Shown here one piece after another: positions 28,167 to 37,788 of a DNA stretch of 64,000 nt. Source of the DNA: Paenibacillus sp. JJ-223 (GTDB taxonomy: Bacteria; Bacillota; Bacilli; Paenibacillales; Paenibacillaceae); NCBI RefSeq assembly GCF_927798175.1, contig NZ_CAKMMP010000004.1, positions 186,001 through 250,000 of the forward strand, written 5' to 3'. The stretch's first letter is position 1; each line of letters begins with the position of its first letter. The notes under the pieces were generated by a model. The model was not told the origin of the DNA. It did no database searches and worked only from the letters and a program-made list of their open reading frames with translations. Both the position numbers and the translations under genes were made by a program.

Positions 28167-28226
28167 TGTGTGAACCGCTCCTTCCATCGATTATCCCGAT
28201 TAGCTCTTATGCTTTCTCTCTCGACC

Positions 28227-29141
28227 CTATTCTTTGACGGCTCCGACCGTAAGTCCCTGCACGAAATAACGCTGGAAGAACGGATACGCGAAAATGATCG
28301 GCAGCGTCGCCAGCACAACCATGGCCATCCGCGACGTGTCTTGCGGAATCGACTGCATTGCCGCCAGGCTCATCGAGCTGTTGGCCGAATTTTGCTGGAT
28401 GAACTGAATGCTGGATTCGATTCGCATCAGCATCGACTGCAGCGGCACCAGGTTGGGGTTATCGATATACAGCAGCGCGTTGAACCAGTCGTTCCAGTAA
28501 CCGAGCGTGCTGAACAGCCCGATCGTGGCCAGTCCCGGCAGGGACAACGGAAGCACGATTTTCAGGAACACGTAAAATTCGCCCGCACCGTCGATTTTCC
28601 CGGATTCGATCAACGCGTCGGGAACGCTGGTGGAATAAAACGTACGCAAAATCATGATATAAAAGGCATTCATCGCCAGCGGCAAAATCAGCGCCCATAT
28701 CGTATCCTTCAATCCGAGCAATTGGGACACGACCATGTACGTCGGGATCATGCCTCCGTTGAACAGCATGGTCAAAATGGCGAGCACGGAAAAAAATCGG
28801 CGGTATCGGAAGCTTTTGCGGGAAACGGCGTAGGCGTACAGCGACATCAGAATCAAGCTGATGATCGTGCCCAGCACCGTTACCAGAATGGTGACGCCGT
28901 ACGCACGCAGCAGCGTATCCCCGCTCTGCCAGATAAATCGGTATGCGGCAAAGCTCCATTCGGACGGAATGACCCGGTACCCTTCGCTCGCCAGCACCTT
29001 CTCGTCGGTAAGCGAGATGATGACCACAAACACGAACGGAAACACGCAGATCAAAGCGAACAAGCCGGCCACAATATTCAAAATGACGTTCCAGCCGCGG
29101 GATACGTGGTGGAAGTCGCGTTTTTTAACGAGTTGTGCCAA
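28227..29141 (-). CDS. Carbohydrate ABC transporter permease (LplC-type)
   Basis: One of two CUT1-family permeases; six spans, 304 residues, with the EAA loop ESGKIDGAGEFYVFLKIVLP that docks the ATPase. Translation starts at TTG (AAAGGGGAG, 7-base spacing). 24 bases downstream of the first permease. No ATPase gene is in the operon; Firmicute CUT1 importers usually share an MsmX-type ATPase encoded elsewhere. Confidence 0.93.
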   Translation of the reverse strand: MAQLVKKRDFHHVSRGWNVILNIVAGLFALICVFPFVFVVIISLTDEKVLASEGYRVIPSEWSFAAYRFIWQSGDTLLRAYGVTILVTVLGTIISLILMSLYAYAVSRKSFRYRRFFSVLAILTMLFNGGMIPTYMVVSQLLGLKDTIWALILPLAMNAFYIMILRTFYSTSVPDALIESGKIDGAGEFYVFLKIVLPLSLPGLATIGLFSTLGYWNDWFNALLYIDNPNLVPLQSMLMRIESSIQFIQQNSANSSMSLAAMQSIPQDTSRMAMVVLATLPIIFAYPFFQRYFVQGLTVGAVKE

Positions 29142-29165
29142 GGTGAATCTCCCCTTTCCTTTGCG

Positions 29166-30095
29166 TCAGAACAGGCTGCTGTCCTTGTCGATTCTGCGGA
29201 CGACGTAGTTGGAAATGATGACAAGCACGAAACCGACGACGGATTGATACAAGCCTGCCGCAGTGCTCATGCCGATCTCTCCGCTGACCTTCAGACCACG
29301 GTACACGTATGTGTCGATCACGTTGGTCACGGCGTATAACGTTCCCGAGTCGCGCGGCACCTGGTAGAACAGCCCGAAGTCCGCATAAAAAATGCGACCG
29401 ACCGCAAGCAGGGTCATGATGATAATGATGGGAGACAGCATCGGGATCGTAATGTTCCGAATCTGCTGCCATTTGCTCGCGCCGTCGATCATCGCGGCTT
29501 CATAGAGTGAACGGTCGATACCCAGAATCGAGGCCAGGTAGACGATGCTGTTGTAACCCACCGTTTTCCATAGAGCGACGAGAATCAGGATGTATGGCCA
29601 ATACTTCGTTTCCGAATACCACTGAACCGGTTCGGCTCCAAACCAGCCCAAAATCTGGTTCAGCATGCCGCGGTCCATGCTCAGAAAGCTGAACACGAAA
29701 TAACCGACGATGACCCAGGACAGGAAATACGGCAGGAACATGGCCGTTTGATACGTTTTCGCCAGCCGTTTGTTCACAAGCTCGGATAACAGAACGGCAA
29801 GCCCGACCGCAAATACGAGGCCCAGAAAAATGATGGCAACGTTGTACAGCAGCGTGTTGCGCGTGATCAGCCAGGCATCGTTGGTGCTGAACAAAAATTT
29901 GAAATTGTCCCAGCCTACCCATTCGCTCTTGATCAGGCTTGCCCAAAAGCCTTCGCGGCTGAATCGGTACTCCTTGAACGCGGCGATGGTGCCTACGAGC
30001 GGCAAATACGAGAAAAATAGAAACCAGATGGCGCCTGGCAGCACCATGAACAGCAAAACCCGGTTTTTGAACAGGTTTTTCAAAAATGCAGTCAT
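29166..30095 (-). CDS. Carbohydrate ABC transporter permease (LplB-type)
   Basis: First permease of the importer: 309 residues, six spans, EAA loop EAAMIDGASKWQQIRNITIP. The ATG at 30095 follows GGAGG at 6 bases; a TTG directly before it is also in frame. Pairs with the LplC-type permease and the binding lipoprotein to import oligosaccharides. Confidence 0.93.
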   Translation of the reverse strand: MTAFLKNLFKNRVLLFMVLPGAIWFLFFSYLPLVGTIAAFKEYRFSREGFWASLIKSEWVGWDNFKFLFSTNDAWLITRNTLLYNVAIIFLGLVFAVGLAVLLSELVNKRLAKTYQTAMFLPYFLSWVIVGYFVFSFLSMDRGMLNQILGWFGAEPVQWYSETKYWPYILILVALWKTVGYNSIVYLASILGIDRSLYEAAMIDGASKWQQIRNITIPMLSPIIIIMTLLAVGRIFYADFGLFYQVPRDSGTLYAVTNVIDTYVYRGLKVSGEIGMSTAAGLYQSVVGFVLVIISNYVVRRIDKDSSLF

Positions 30096-30123
30096 CAAAA
30101 TCCTCCCCCTTCAGGCATGAATG

Positions 30124-30163
30124 GAAAAGGACCGGACGCAAGCATGCAGCCGCCCGATCCTTT
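30124..30163 (-). terminator. Intra-operon hairpin between binding protein and permeases
   Basis: Minus-strand stem AAAGGATCGG / CCGGTCCTTTT followed by a short T-run, just past the binding-protein stop. Partial termination or 3'-end protection here would give more binding protein than permease, as is common in ABC importer operons. Confidence 0.6.
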
Positions 30164-30174
30164 CTCCGTTAATC

Positions 30175-31656
30175 CTATTGATTCGCCGCTCTCCACGCGT
30201 CCAGCTGCGTTTGCGCTTCGGCCATCACCTTCTCCAGCCCGGCCTGATTGAACTTCTCGATCACTTGGTCCAGGTTGGTTTCCGGGTCGAGCGTGCCGGT
30301 CATCAGTGCCGCCCAGTATTGTTCCTTCACGTTTTGCACGGCCGTCAGTTCGGCGGACACGTTGCTTGCATCGAAGTTGAAGCTCAGAATCGGAGAGTTG
30401 ACCCCTTCTTCGTTGAATTTTTTGAATTGATCCCACTTGTCGTCCGGATCGTTGCTGTTCAGGTTGAGCAGCATGTTGTTGCCGAGCGAGTAGGAAGGCA
30501 TGTCGTAATTTTTGGACTCAGGCAGATTTTCCATATGCAGGTCATCCACCATTTTGTAATGGACGCCTTCGATGCCGGAATCCACCATGTTGCGCAGAAC
30601 AGGGTCCGTATTCAGCAGGTTGAGGAATTCCATCGCTTTCTCCGGATATTCGGAATTCGCGGAGATGGCCATGATCGAACCTTGAACGGATGTGTTCGTA
30701 ATGATCGCGTCACTTGCCGGCGTCGAAACGACCGGGTAACCATAGCTTGCGGACCACAGGTTGTCGGCAAGCGGCTGCGTCTGCGCCCGATCCAGGAACC
30801 ATTTGCCCGACGTTGTCAGGTCATTGGTTGAACCGGTGGTTGCCGCTTCCGGCGAAATGTAACCAGCCTTGTAGTATTTGCGCATCGTCGTGAGCGCTTC
30901 CTTCATTTCCGGCGTCTCCAGAATATTCACGATTTTGTAATCCGTCGTATCCAATTTGACGGCCATCGGCAGGTTTTGAATGACGTAGTCATACGGAACG
31001 TATGGCACGTAGTTTTTGTCCATGGCAAACGGTGTGATGCTCGGTTCCTTTTCCTTGATGACTTTCAGCAGCGGCTCCAAACTCTCCAGGCTGCGAACGC
31101 CGGAAATGTCCAGGTTATATTTATCCAGCAGCGTTTGGTTGAATCTCCATACTTCCTGCTGCGGAAGCTCTTTGTTCGCCGGAATGCCGTAGTTGTGCCC
31201 GTCCACCTTCGACCCTTCCAGGAAAGCAGGGTTGATCGTTGCTGTCAGGTTCTTGCCGTACTCGGTAAGCAGATCGTCCAGCTCCAAGAAGGCGCCTTTT
31301 CTGGCGTTTTGCACGTAATCGAATCCGCCCGAAGCGGTAAACAGAATGTCCATCGGTTCACCCGAGGCGACGTTAACCTGCATTTTTTGCGGGTAATCGC
31401 CCCAGTCCACCATTTTCATCTTTACCGTGGCATTGATTTTTTCTTTGGTATATTTGCTGACTTCCTCCATGACCTTGTCGACGTCTTTTTGCGGCGTGCC
31501 GATGGTGTACCAGATCAGCTCTACCGGCTTGTCATCCGCATTGTCCGAATCTCCCGGTTCTGCGGCGTTGTTGCTCCCCCCGCACGCTGTCAGAACAAGC
31601 GTAAAGGCCATGAATAATGCAAGGATGTGAGAAAAACGTCTTCTTTGTTTACTCAT
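30175..31656 (-). CDS. Extracellular solute-binding lipoprotein (CUT1, LplA-type)
   Basis: Captures the oligosaccharide outside the cell and hands it to the permeases. Lipoprotein signal MSKQRRRFSH...LTAC with lipidated C25 and a GGSNNAAE linker; periplasmic-binding fold over the remaining 460 residues. 493 residues, in the range of the large LplA/YtcQ-type binders used for complex glycans. GGGAGG precedes the ATG. First gene after the two-component pair; likely the induced gene of the locus. Confidence 0.93.
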   Translation of the reverse strand: MSKQRRRFSHILALFMAFTLVLTACGGSNNAAEPGDSDNADDKPVELIWYTIGTPQKDVDKVMEEVSKYTKEKINATVKMKMVDWGDYPQKMQVNVASGEPMDILFTASGGFDYVQNARKGAFLELDDLLTEYGKNLTATINPAFLEGSKVDGHNYGIPANKELPQQEVWRFNQTLLDKYNLDISGVRSLESLEPLLKVIKEKEPSITPFAMDKNYVPYVPYDYVIQNLPMAVKLDTTDYKIVNILETPEMKEALTTMRKYYKAGYISPEAATTGSTNDLTTSGKWFLDRAQTQPLADNLWSASYGYPVVSTPASDAIITNTSVQGSIMAISANSEYPEKAMEFLNLLNTDPVLRNMVDSGIEGVHYKMVDDLHMENLPESKNYDMPSYSLGNNMLLNLNSNDPDDKWDQFKKFNEEGVNSPILSFNFDASNVSAELTAVQNVKEQYWAALMTGTLDPETNLDQVIEKFNQAGLEKVMAEAQTQLDAWRAANQ

Positions 31657-31736
31657 TTCTAATCCTCCCTTTTTGAGTCGTTGTATGATGCCCGCAAATG
31701 GTGCTGCATTGTTCGACCTGCTTTAACCTTAACGAA

Positions 31737-31750
31737 TGAAAGCACTTTCA
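31737..31750. promoter_or_regulatory. Putative cre (CcpA) site
   Basis: TGAAAGCACTTTCA matches the catabolite-responsive element consensus TGWAANCGNTNWCA at every defined position but one. It lies about 80 bases before the binding-protein start, so glucose repression of the glycan operon is likely. Confidence 0.6.
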
Positions 31751-31935
31751 AATAGAAGATAAACTTAATATTTCGAGGTACAAATTAAATGGATGTATCC
31801 GATTGCCCCTAATCCGGCATGCCTTTTAGCCCAAATCCTTACAGCAAAAAGACATGCAGCGTCACATGAAGCTTCCTTTCCGGAAGGCCTTTGTTCATCT
31901 GCATGCCTGTGCCGACGTCACCTGCCCATCTGTAG

Positions 31936-33465
31936 CTACCCCATCACTTTGAAATCGGTTGGCGATATGCCCACGTATTTGCGGAACTGTTTATAAAAAT
32001 ATCCTGTCTCCCAATACCCTACGTTTCTGGCGATCTCATGCACTTTCCGGTTGGAGCTTCTCAGCTGCTCCTTGGCGCGTTCGATCCGGTATTTGTTGAT
32101 GTATTCGGCAAACGTTTCGCCCGTCTCTTTCTGAAACAGCTGTCCCAAATATACCGGATGAAGATGATATTTGGCACCCAGAAGCTTCAACGACAGCTCC
32201 TCTGCATAATGTTCGTCGATATGCTGCAGCACTTGCGCAACGATCGGGTTTTTCATGTCCTGCTGCAGGCAGCGGATCGCCTCCGTTCCGACCTGCTGCA
32301 AGGCACTTACCAAGTCGTCGAATGTCTCACTCTCCGTAATGCGGCGGAGGGCCTGTTCGAAGAGGGGCAGTTCTTCCGCATGCCGGATGCTCTCCAGTTC
32401 CATTTTGAAACGAATGACCAGCTCCAAAGCGGTGCTGCGCAGAACGGCAGGCGTCGCCCTCTCCCTGTAATGTTCGAAATCGGCGCGTATCGTATCTGCC
32501 AGCTGCATCGTATTCCGGGCCAGCATCAGTTTGGCGTATTCCTTCCAATCGAGCGAAAAAGAAGAGCGTCCGCCTTCGGCGGACACGTGTGCGGCTGCCA
32601 ATTGCGCGTGGTCAATCACCCGCAGTTCGGGATAGATCATGACATATTGGAGCGCCCTTTTCGCCTCCTGATAGCTGGTAGATGCCTGATCCAACCCGGC
32701 AACAAGACTTCCCGCTCCGATCAACAGCGAGGGATGTGTGCGAATCAGGCGTTCCGACAGCTCCGTCATACGATTCACAAAAGCCTGCTGCGCAGCCTGC
32801 GTCTCGTTCAGGTTTGCAATGACAACGACATCCCCATCCTGATCGCGAAACGTGTGAAGATGTTCTTCATTCGCCAGCTGCTCGACCGTTCGAGCGAACA
32901 AGCCGGATTCTTCTCCCTTCGCACGAAGAATGGCCACGGCAAAATGCGATGCCGGCAAAGAGAGATTCATCGTTCGGGTCCGTTCCTCGAACTCCCGTAT
33001 GGCGATCTGCCCGTTCAGCCAGCGATGAAAAATGTTGTCCTTCAAAATTTGCATGCCGTATGCATCGTAAGGCGTATCCGCCGCCGAAACGTGATGAAGC
33101 TTGGAGACGGCATTCCGCAGCGTCGATTCGAGTTCTTCCACATTGATCGGCTTGAGCAAGTAATTTTCGATGCCAAGCTTCATGCCTTCTTTTAAATATT
33201 CGAATTCGTTGAATCCGCTAAGGATGATGACCTTCAACTCCGGCTGTAACCGTCTTGCCTCCCGGATCAGCTCAAGCCCGTCCATGACCGGCATCGAAAT
33301 GTCCGTGACCAGAATATCCACCCGCTGCTCCGCAAGCACGTCCAGCGCGGCCTTTCCATGACTTGCATGCCCCACGATTTGAAGACCGAATGCGGGCCAA
33401 TCCACCAGATCGTATAACCCCTCAATGATAAACGGCTCGTCATCCACAATGCACACGTTGTACAT
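31936..33465 (-). CDS. Response regulator, YesN type (REC + AraC helix-turn-helix)
   Basis: Receiver domain (residues 1-120) with acid pair DDE (8-10) and phospho-acceptor D55 in VTDISMPVMDG; a middle linker domain; C-terminal AraC-type double helix-turn-helix (about 400-509). The ATG at 33465 has AAAGGTG in front and starts one base past the kinase stop codon, so translation is coupled. Probably activates the adjacent ABC-glycosidase operon on sensing the extracellular glycan. Confidence 0.94.
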   Translation of the reverse strand: MYNVCIVDDEPFIIEGLYDLVDWPAFGLQIVGHASHGKAALDVLAEQRVDILVTDISMPVMDGLELIREARRLQPELKVIILSGFNEFEYLKEGMKLGIENYLLKPINVEELESTLRNAVSKLHHVSAADTPYDAYGMQILKDNIFHRWLNGQIAIREFEERTRTMNLSLPASHFAVAILRAKGEESGLFARTVEQLANEEHLHTFRDQDGDVVVIANLNETQAAQQAFVNRMTELSERLIRTHPSLLIGAGSLVAGLDQASTSYQEAKRALQYVMIYPELRVIDHAQLAAAHVSAEGGRSSFSLDWKEYAKLMLARNTMQLADTIRADFEHYRERATPAVLRSTALELVIRFKMELESIRHAEELPLFEQALRRITESETFDDLVSALQQVGTEAIRCLQQDMKNPIVAQVLQHIDEHYAEELSLKLLGAKYHLHPVYLGQLFQKETGETFAEYINKYRIERAKEQLRSSNRKVHEIARNVGYWETGYFYKQFRKYVGISPTDFKVMG

Positions 33466-33466
33466 A

Positions 33467-35296
33467 TCATGCACCTTTCCCTTCTGTATAAGGATATCGC
33501 ACCTGAATGAATGTCCCTTCCCCAACGATGCTCTGCACCCGAATCCCGAATCTCGGACCGTACAGGAAACGCAGTCGGCTGTGAACGCTGCGCAGTCCGA
33601 ACATCTGGCCCGACTCCTCCGGCCGCTCCAATTCCTCCGCAATTTCCGTCAACCGCTCGGGCGTGATGCCTTTGCCATTGTCCCTAATGTCCACCTGAAT
33701 GACGTCATTGTCCCGTTTGACCACGATCGACAGCTTGTTGTCCGAGCATTCGGTCCGCATGCCGTGCACCACATAATTTTCGACGATGGGCTGCAGGGAA
33801 AGCTTGACCGCAGGAAGTGCATACAGTTCGGGATCCAATTGGATCGTATAGATGAAATTGTCTTTGTACCGGATGCGAAACAGCTCCAGATACAATCGGC
33901 AGGCTTCCATCTCGTCCCTGAGCGTATAGTTTTTTTTCTGCTGCACCAGGCTTTTGAACAGTACGGACAGGCTGTAAATCATTTCGCCGACGTCCCTCGC
34001 CCCCTGCGACACGGCTCTCATGCGGATGACCTCCAGCGTGTTATACAGGAAATGCGGATTGATTCGCGCCTGCAATGCCACCAGCTCCGTTTCCTTCTGC
34101 CTGATCTCGGCTTTATAAACGCGTTCAATATACAAGTTCAGCTCATCCAGCATGTCGTTGAAGCTATGCGAGATTTGACCCAGTTCGTCGTCGCGCGGAT
34201 CGTCGATTCTCGCCTTCAGGTTACCGTATTTCACCATTTGCGTGAACCTGATGATTTTGCGCGCACGCTTCGCGAAGTTGATGATGAAAAAAGCCGGAAC
34301 CAGCACCGCGAACAAGATACAGATCGTGCTGATCATCAGGATGGTGTTGCGAATGCCTTGGTAAGCCTCGGCCATCTCCGCCGCGGGAATGCTGCCAACG
34401 ACGACATATCCCTGGTCGGCGGAAACGAACTTGTTGATATACCTGTTGCGTTCTTTCTTCATCGAGTCCAGATCGGTCTGCTCGAAGAGGGATTCAACGA
34501 CATTCAGGTAGGGGTAGGATTTTCCGTAAAATTCGTTCTTCGAGTCAAACAATACGTTGCCCTTGGCCGACAACACGACGATTTCGCCCTTAAGGTTGTC
34601 TTCGTAGCTTGCCAGTGAGCTGGCAATGTCCGCCGAGTCGAGAAACACGAGAAATTGTCCCATATTTCTTAACGTTTGCGGGTCGTTCAGCGGTACGCGG
34701 ATCGAATACAGCGCAGGATCAAGCTCGTTTACCGCTTTGCGGATCCACGGATTCGGCGCTCCGATGCTGGGCGACTCCATTGCCATCACGTCGGGAATGT
34801 ACGAATGTGCCGAATTGGCGTCCAGCTTGCGGAACGGCCTGCCGTTGCCAAAGGTGGACATGTCCTGACGCTCCGCGCTGTAAAGGATCACCTGTTTCAT
34901 ATCCGGATTGCGATCCATCGTGTTCTGAAAATGCTTCAGCACGTCAGCCGAATAATCATCCTGGTTCGCGTAATACCCGTTCGTCAGATGCTGCACGTAA
35001 TCGGCATAATCATGGTTCATCAGGTAAACGACATTGGACAGCAGCGCTTCATTCTGATGGATGTCCCTGACCATGTTTTGCACCGATTCGGCCTTGAGGC
35101 GAAGATAACGGTCCACGCTTTCCATCGCCGCTTTCTGGATATCCAATTCCCGGCGGATGATGGAATCCGATACGGAAAGGTAGATGATGTAGGACAGCGT
35201 GATCACCGTGACAATGGAGATGACCGAAAAAATCAGCAGCATTTTCATGAACATGTTGTTGTGGAAGAATTTTTTGTAAACGCTAACAATTTTCAA
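33467..35296 (-). CDS. Sensor histidine kinase, YesM type
   Basis: 609 residues: span 1 (about 15-37), extracytoplasmic Cache-like sensor domain (about 40-295), span 2 (about 300-322), HAMP, then His_kinase domain with phospho-acceptor H in ARINPHFLYNTLEV and an HATPase with DNGKGI and GLRSVHSRL boxes. Start is TTG at 35296 behind AAGGAGAGG. Paired with the YesN regulator directly downstream. The lack of an identifiable sugar-binding partner suggests direct sensing or contact with the binding lipoprotein. Confidence 0.94.
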   Translation of the reverse strand: MKIVSVYKKFFHNNMFMKMLLIFSVISIVTVITLSYIIYLSVSDSIIRRELDIQKAAMESVDRYLRLKAESVQNMVRDIHQNEALLSNVVYLMNHDYADYVQHLTNGYYANQDDYSADVLKHFQNTMDRNPDMKQVILYSAERQDMSTFGNGRPFRKLDANSAHSYIPDVMAMESPSIGAPNPWIRKAVNELDPALYSIRVPLNDPQTLRNMGQFLVFLDSADIASSLASYEDNLKGEIVVLSAKGNVLFDSKNEFYGKSYPYLNVVESLFEQTDLDSMKKERNRYINKFVSADQGYVVVGSIPAAEMAEAYQGIRNTILMISTICILFAVLVPAFFIINFAKRARKIIRFTQMVKYGNLKARIDDPRDDELGQISHSFNDMLDELNLYIERVYKAEIRQKETELVALQARINPHFLYNTLEVIRMRAVSQGARDVGEMIYSLSVLFKSLVQQKKNYTLRDEMEACRLYLELFRIRYKDNFIYTIQLDPELYALPAVKLSLQPIVENYVVHGMRTECSDNKLSIVVKRDNDVIQVDIRDNGKGITPERLTEIAEELERPEESGQMFGLRSVHSRLRFLYGPRFGIRVQSIVGEGTFIQVRYPYTEGKGA

Positions 35297-35450
35297 GTCG
35301 CAGACTTCCTCTCCTTGCCGTTTTGCTGTCTCGATTATAGCATTAGCACTTTGACATGAACGTGCCGCACCAACATTTTCTTTAGTTTGTACCTGCCAAT
35401 CTTTAATTTGGCCCTATTTGAAAACGATTTCATATATTATGTTAGCCATA

Positions 35451-35600
35451 CCTGTTATCCCCAGATTTTTTTTGGATTCCCCTTATTAAGGGGAAAATTT
35501 GGTGATAAGCCTATGCTTCCGATGCAGCTTTCTTTCAGAATGCTTTCCGGCGAACGCTTCGCTTCTCCAGATTGGTTCTGCCTCTTCGTTAACGTGTGTA
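35451..35600. repeat. Hairpin-bearing intergenic repeat, copy 3
   Basis: Arms TTATCCCCAGATTTT (35455-35469) and AAAATTTGGTGATAA (35494-35508) around CCCCTT/AAGGGG; then CTTTCTTTCAGAATGCTTT and CGCTTCGCTTCTCCAGATTG. The outer arms differ from copies 1 and 2 yet keep 13 of 15 pairings. It lies 155 bases upstream of the sensor kinase. Confidence 0.75.
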
Positions 35601-35659
35601 TGTTGTTTGCGGTTTATATATTTTCGATTTTACGATGTAATTGCGTGTTCATAGCATGA

Positions 35660-35696
35660 CAAAGGCGAGCCCCTTCACTAGGGAAGCTCGCCTTTG
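35660..35696. terminator. Perfect 11-bp stem-loop in the dnaB - kinase gap
   Basis: CAAAGGCGAGC / GCTCGCCTTTG with a 15-base loop and A/T-rich ends. The nearest minus-strand gene upstream of it is dnaB, 557 bases away, so it may be the original end of another gene or the far terminator of dnaB. Confidence 0.6.
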
Positions 35697-35831
35697 ATTT
35701 ATATAAGCTGGTTGCATTCGCATAAGGTCACTTTGTGCAAGACGCGATCGATGCGACGAACGGTACTCGGCGGAACATTCATATACTGTGCTCGGCACGT
35801 TGCCTTTGGCAGCCCTCATTCCCCTTGCGGC

Positions 35832-36017
35832 GCTAACGAACCTCTCACACCCTATTCCGGGTTATAGTACCGCCTTGGGATCCTAACGAACCTCAGGCAC
35901 GCTATTCGGGCAACCGACGCTACTTTGAGGCCAAATAATGCCAAATAGCGGCGCTCATGTTCGTTAGAAATTTCAGCGCACCTACAACCTGCAAATAAGA
36001 CGTCTCATGTTCGTTAA
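35832..36017. repeat. Four-unit TAACGAAC repeat cluster
   Basis: Units YTAACGAACMT...YTATT start at 35832 and 35882 on the plus strand. Two inverted units (ATGTTCGTTA) end at 35967 and 36017. Spacing within each pair is about 50 bases, so the cluster is a large dyad. No gene is inside. Confidence 0.7.
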
Positions 36018-36023
36018 ACGTTA

Positions 36024-36180
36024 TGCGGTTAAGCGTTAGCGTTGTGCGCTAAGCGTTTAGCGTTAAGTGTTGACGTTCTGCGTCAGCTGTTAGCGTTAGC
36101 TGTTAGCGTTAAGCGTTTTTGCGTTAGCCCTCCGCGTAAGCTTTCTGCGTTAAGCTTCAGCGCTTAGCATTCGCATCCAG
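36024..36180. repeat. Degenerate GTTAGC/GTTAAGC hexamer-heptamer array
   Basis: About 150 bases dominated by variants of GCGTTA, GTTAGC and GTTAAGCG (more than ten near-copies). Low-complexity, non-coding, downstream of dnaB. The whole 35297-36252 gap otherwise holds only repeat copy 3, a stem-loop and the TAACGAAC cluster. Confidence 0.75.
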
Positions 36181-36252
36181 GCACTGCCCTTTACATAAGC
36201 TTGGCACACTATGTCCCTCTTGCATAACGCCCTCGCCTAACCATTTCCCAAT

Positions 36253-37788
36253 CTATGATGTCCCTTGCTGTTTGCTGGCCTGCATCTGCTGCGCGAACCG
36301 CATCATTTCCTCGAACTCTTCCTCGGATATGGCGTCGCTGTCCGCCACGGCATCCTGTACGATCGGAATTTCCGGTTTAGGTTTGGTGCCCTTGCCGTAT
36401 GTACGCGTGCGTGTTCCGGCTGCACCGGCAGCCTGCTTGCCTTTGACCTTGGATTGGTCACGTATATACTGAACGGCCTTCTCGTACGTGTTGACTTGTT
36501 TGAGCAGCATGTTGGACGCGATCGCTTCGACGAAATTGCGGTTGATCCGCTGCTCGCTGCCGGAAACCATCAATGCCATCAAATAATGAATGAGCACGTT
36601 AATGACTTCGCCCGGCAATTTGTAGCTGAGATCGATTTTCTCGAAGATGTCGATCAGGTTGTCCGGCACAGCCCCGGGGAAAAAGGTCTGCAGCAGCCGG
36701 GTATACGGCTCGTTGCGCAGCATCATGTTGTACTGATGAATGTCGCATTTGCTCGCAAACTGCGGAGGCACCTCGACGTAATACTCCATCTGCACCACAT
36801 GCTCCACGGGCGGTTCCGCATCCGCCTGCTGCGCCGATTCATCCATAGTCTGCCTTAGCGCAACCACTTTCGCCGCCTGCACGGTCTGTTGGTCCCGGCG
36901 CCGTTTCGTTTGCCGCGACAACAGACTTGCATTGCGCTGCAGCTCGTCCAGCAGCAGTTCGCCCTGCGGCGTAAAGATATCGTCTTCGTCCAGCAAACGG
37001 CATACGTCCTGCACGCTGAGATTGAATTTGTTCACCACGTAGTTGACGCTGCCCAGCTGCTCATGGTCAAAACGAAGCTTTTCCACATGGCGGCGATTCG
37101 CCGACTCGCGCGGAAAACGCAAAATGATGTCGGCATAATTCAATGTCGGTTCTTCCATGCCAATCTTCGCGACCCCGCGCTGAGCCGACGTCGACACCTC
37201 GGACAGCGCCTGCTCCAGCTCATAATCGATCACATGGGTGTTCAGCTCGAAAATCTCGTAAAATGGAACCGAAATGTTTTCCTTGTTCGCCGCTGCCGGA
37301 TATGGCGCCTCGCCGCTCTCCAGGGCAGAAAAACCGGCACGAAGGGACAGAACGGCGAATTTGCCGATTTTGTCGCGAAGCAGCAGCGTCAGATGCTGGG
37401 TCCTGAAAAATTCAGCCGGAGACAGCGGTGCCTGCAGCTCGTATTCGTAGATGTAATCGTCGTTTTCCGGAATATACAAGCGCGAAGTCTGAAGGAGCCC
37501 TACTGCTTCCAGTTTGGACGCTTGCTCCGCCAAATATTTACGCCCTTTTTCGCTAGGCTCAAGCCCTAACGTCATAAACAGCCTGCGCTGCTGCTCCAGT
37601 GGTGAATATCCGACCTGTTCTCCGGGGAGATGCTGGAATAGCAGCCGATAAAGACCAATCGCAAATGCACCCACCATAGGCTGGTAAGCCCCTGTCAGCA
37701 TACGGTCGTCCAGGGCGCTAAGCCCAAACTCCCTGTATACGCAATAGCGGTGATGTTCGGTAAAATGCAGCAAATTGTTCATGCGCAT
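36253..37788 (-). CDS. dnaB: Replication initiation and membrane attachment protein DnaB
   Basis: The Firmicute helicase-loading co-factor (not the DnaB helicase) acts with DnaD and DnaI at oriC. 511 residues: N-terminal winged-helix region with MRMNNLLHFTEHHRYCVYREF, a DDBH1/DDBH2-type middle and C-terminal half (residues about 360-460; YNMMLRNEPYTRLLQTFFPG, LPGEVINVLIHYLM) and a flexible charged tail. AAGGAG precedes the ATG by 9 bases. dnaI, its usual downstream partner, is 23 kb away. Confidence 0.93.
   Translation of the reverse strand: MRMNNLLHFTEHHRYCVYREFGLSALDDRMLTGAYQPMVGAFAIGLYRLLFQHLPGEQVGYSPLEQQRRLFMTLGLEPSEKGRKYLAEQASKLEAVGLLQTSRLYIPENDDYIYEYELQAPLSPAEFFRTQHLTLLLRDKIGKFAVLSLRAGFSALESGEAPYPAAANKENISVPFYEIFELNTHVIDYELEQALSEVSTSAQRGVAKIGMEEPTLNYADIILRFPRESANRRHVEKLRFDHEQLGSVNYVVNKFNLSVQDVCRLLDEDDIFTPQGELLLDELQRNASLLSRQTKRRRDQQTVQAAKVVALRQTMDESAQQADAEPPVEHVVQMEYYVEVPPQFASKCDIHQYNMMLRNEPYTRLLQTFFPGAVPDNLIDIFEKIDLSYKLPGEVINVLIHYLMALMVSGSEQRINRNFVEAIASNMLLKQVNTYEKAVQYIRDQSKVKGKQAAGAAGTRTRTYGKGTKPKPEIPIVQDAVADSDAISEEEFEEMMRFAQQMQASKQQGTS

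Noticed and set aside
36024..36180. GTTAGC-type array considered as a CRISPR
   Set aside because: Units are 6-8 bases and degenerate, without spacers or nearby cas genes.
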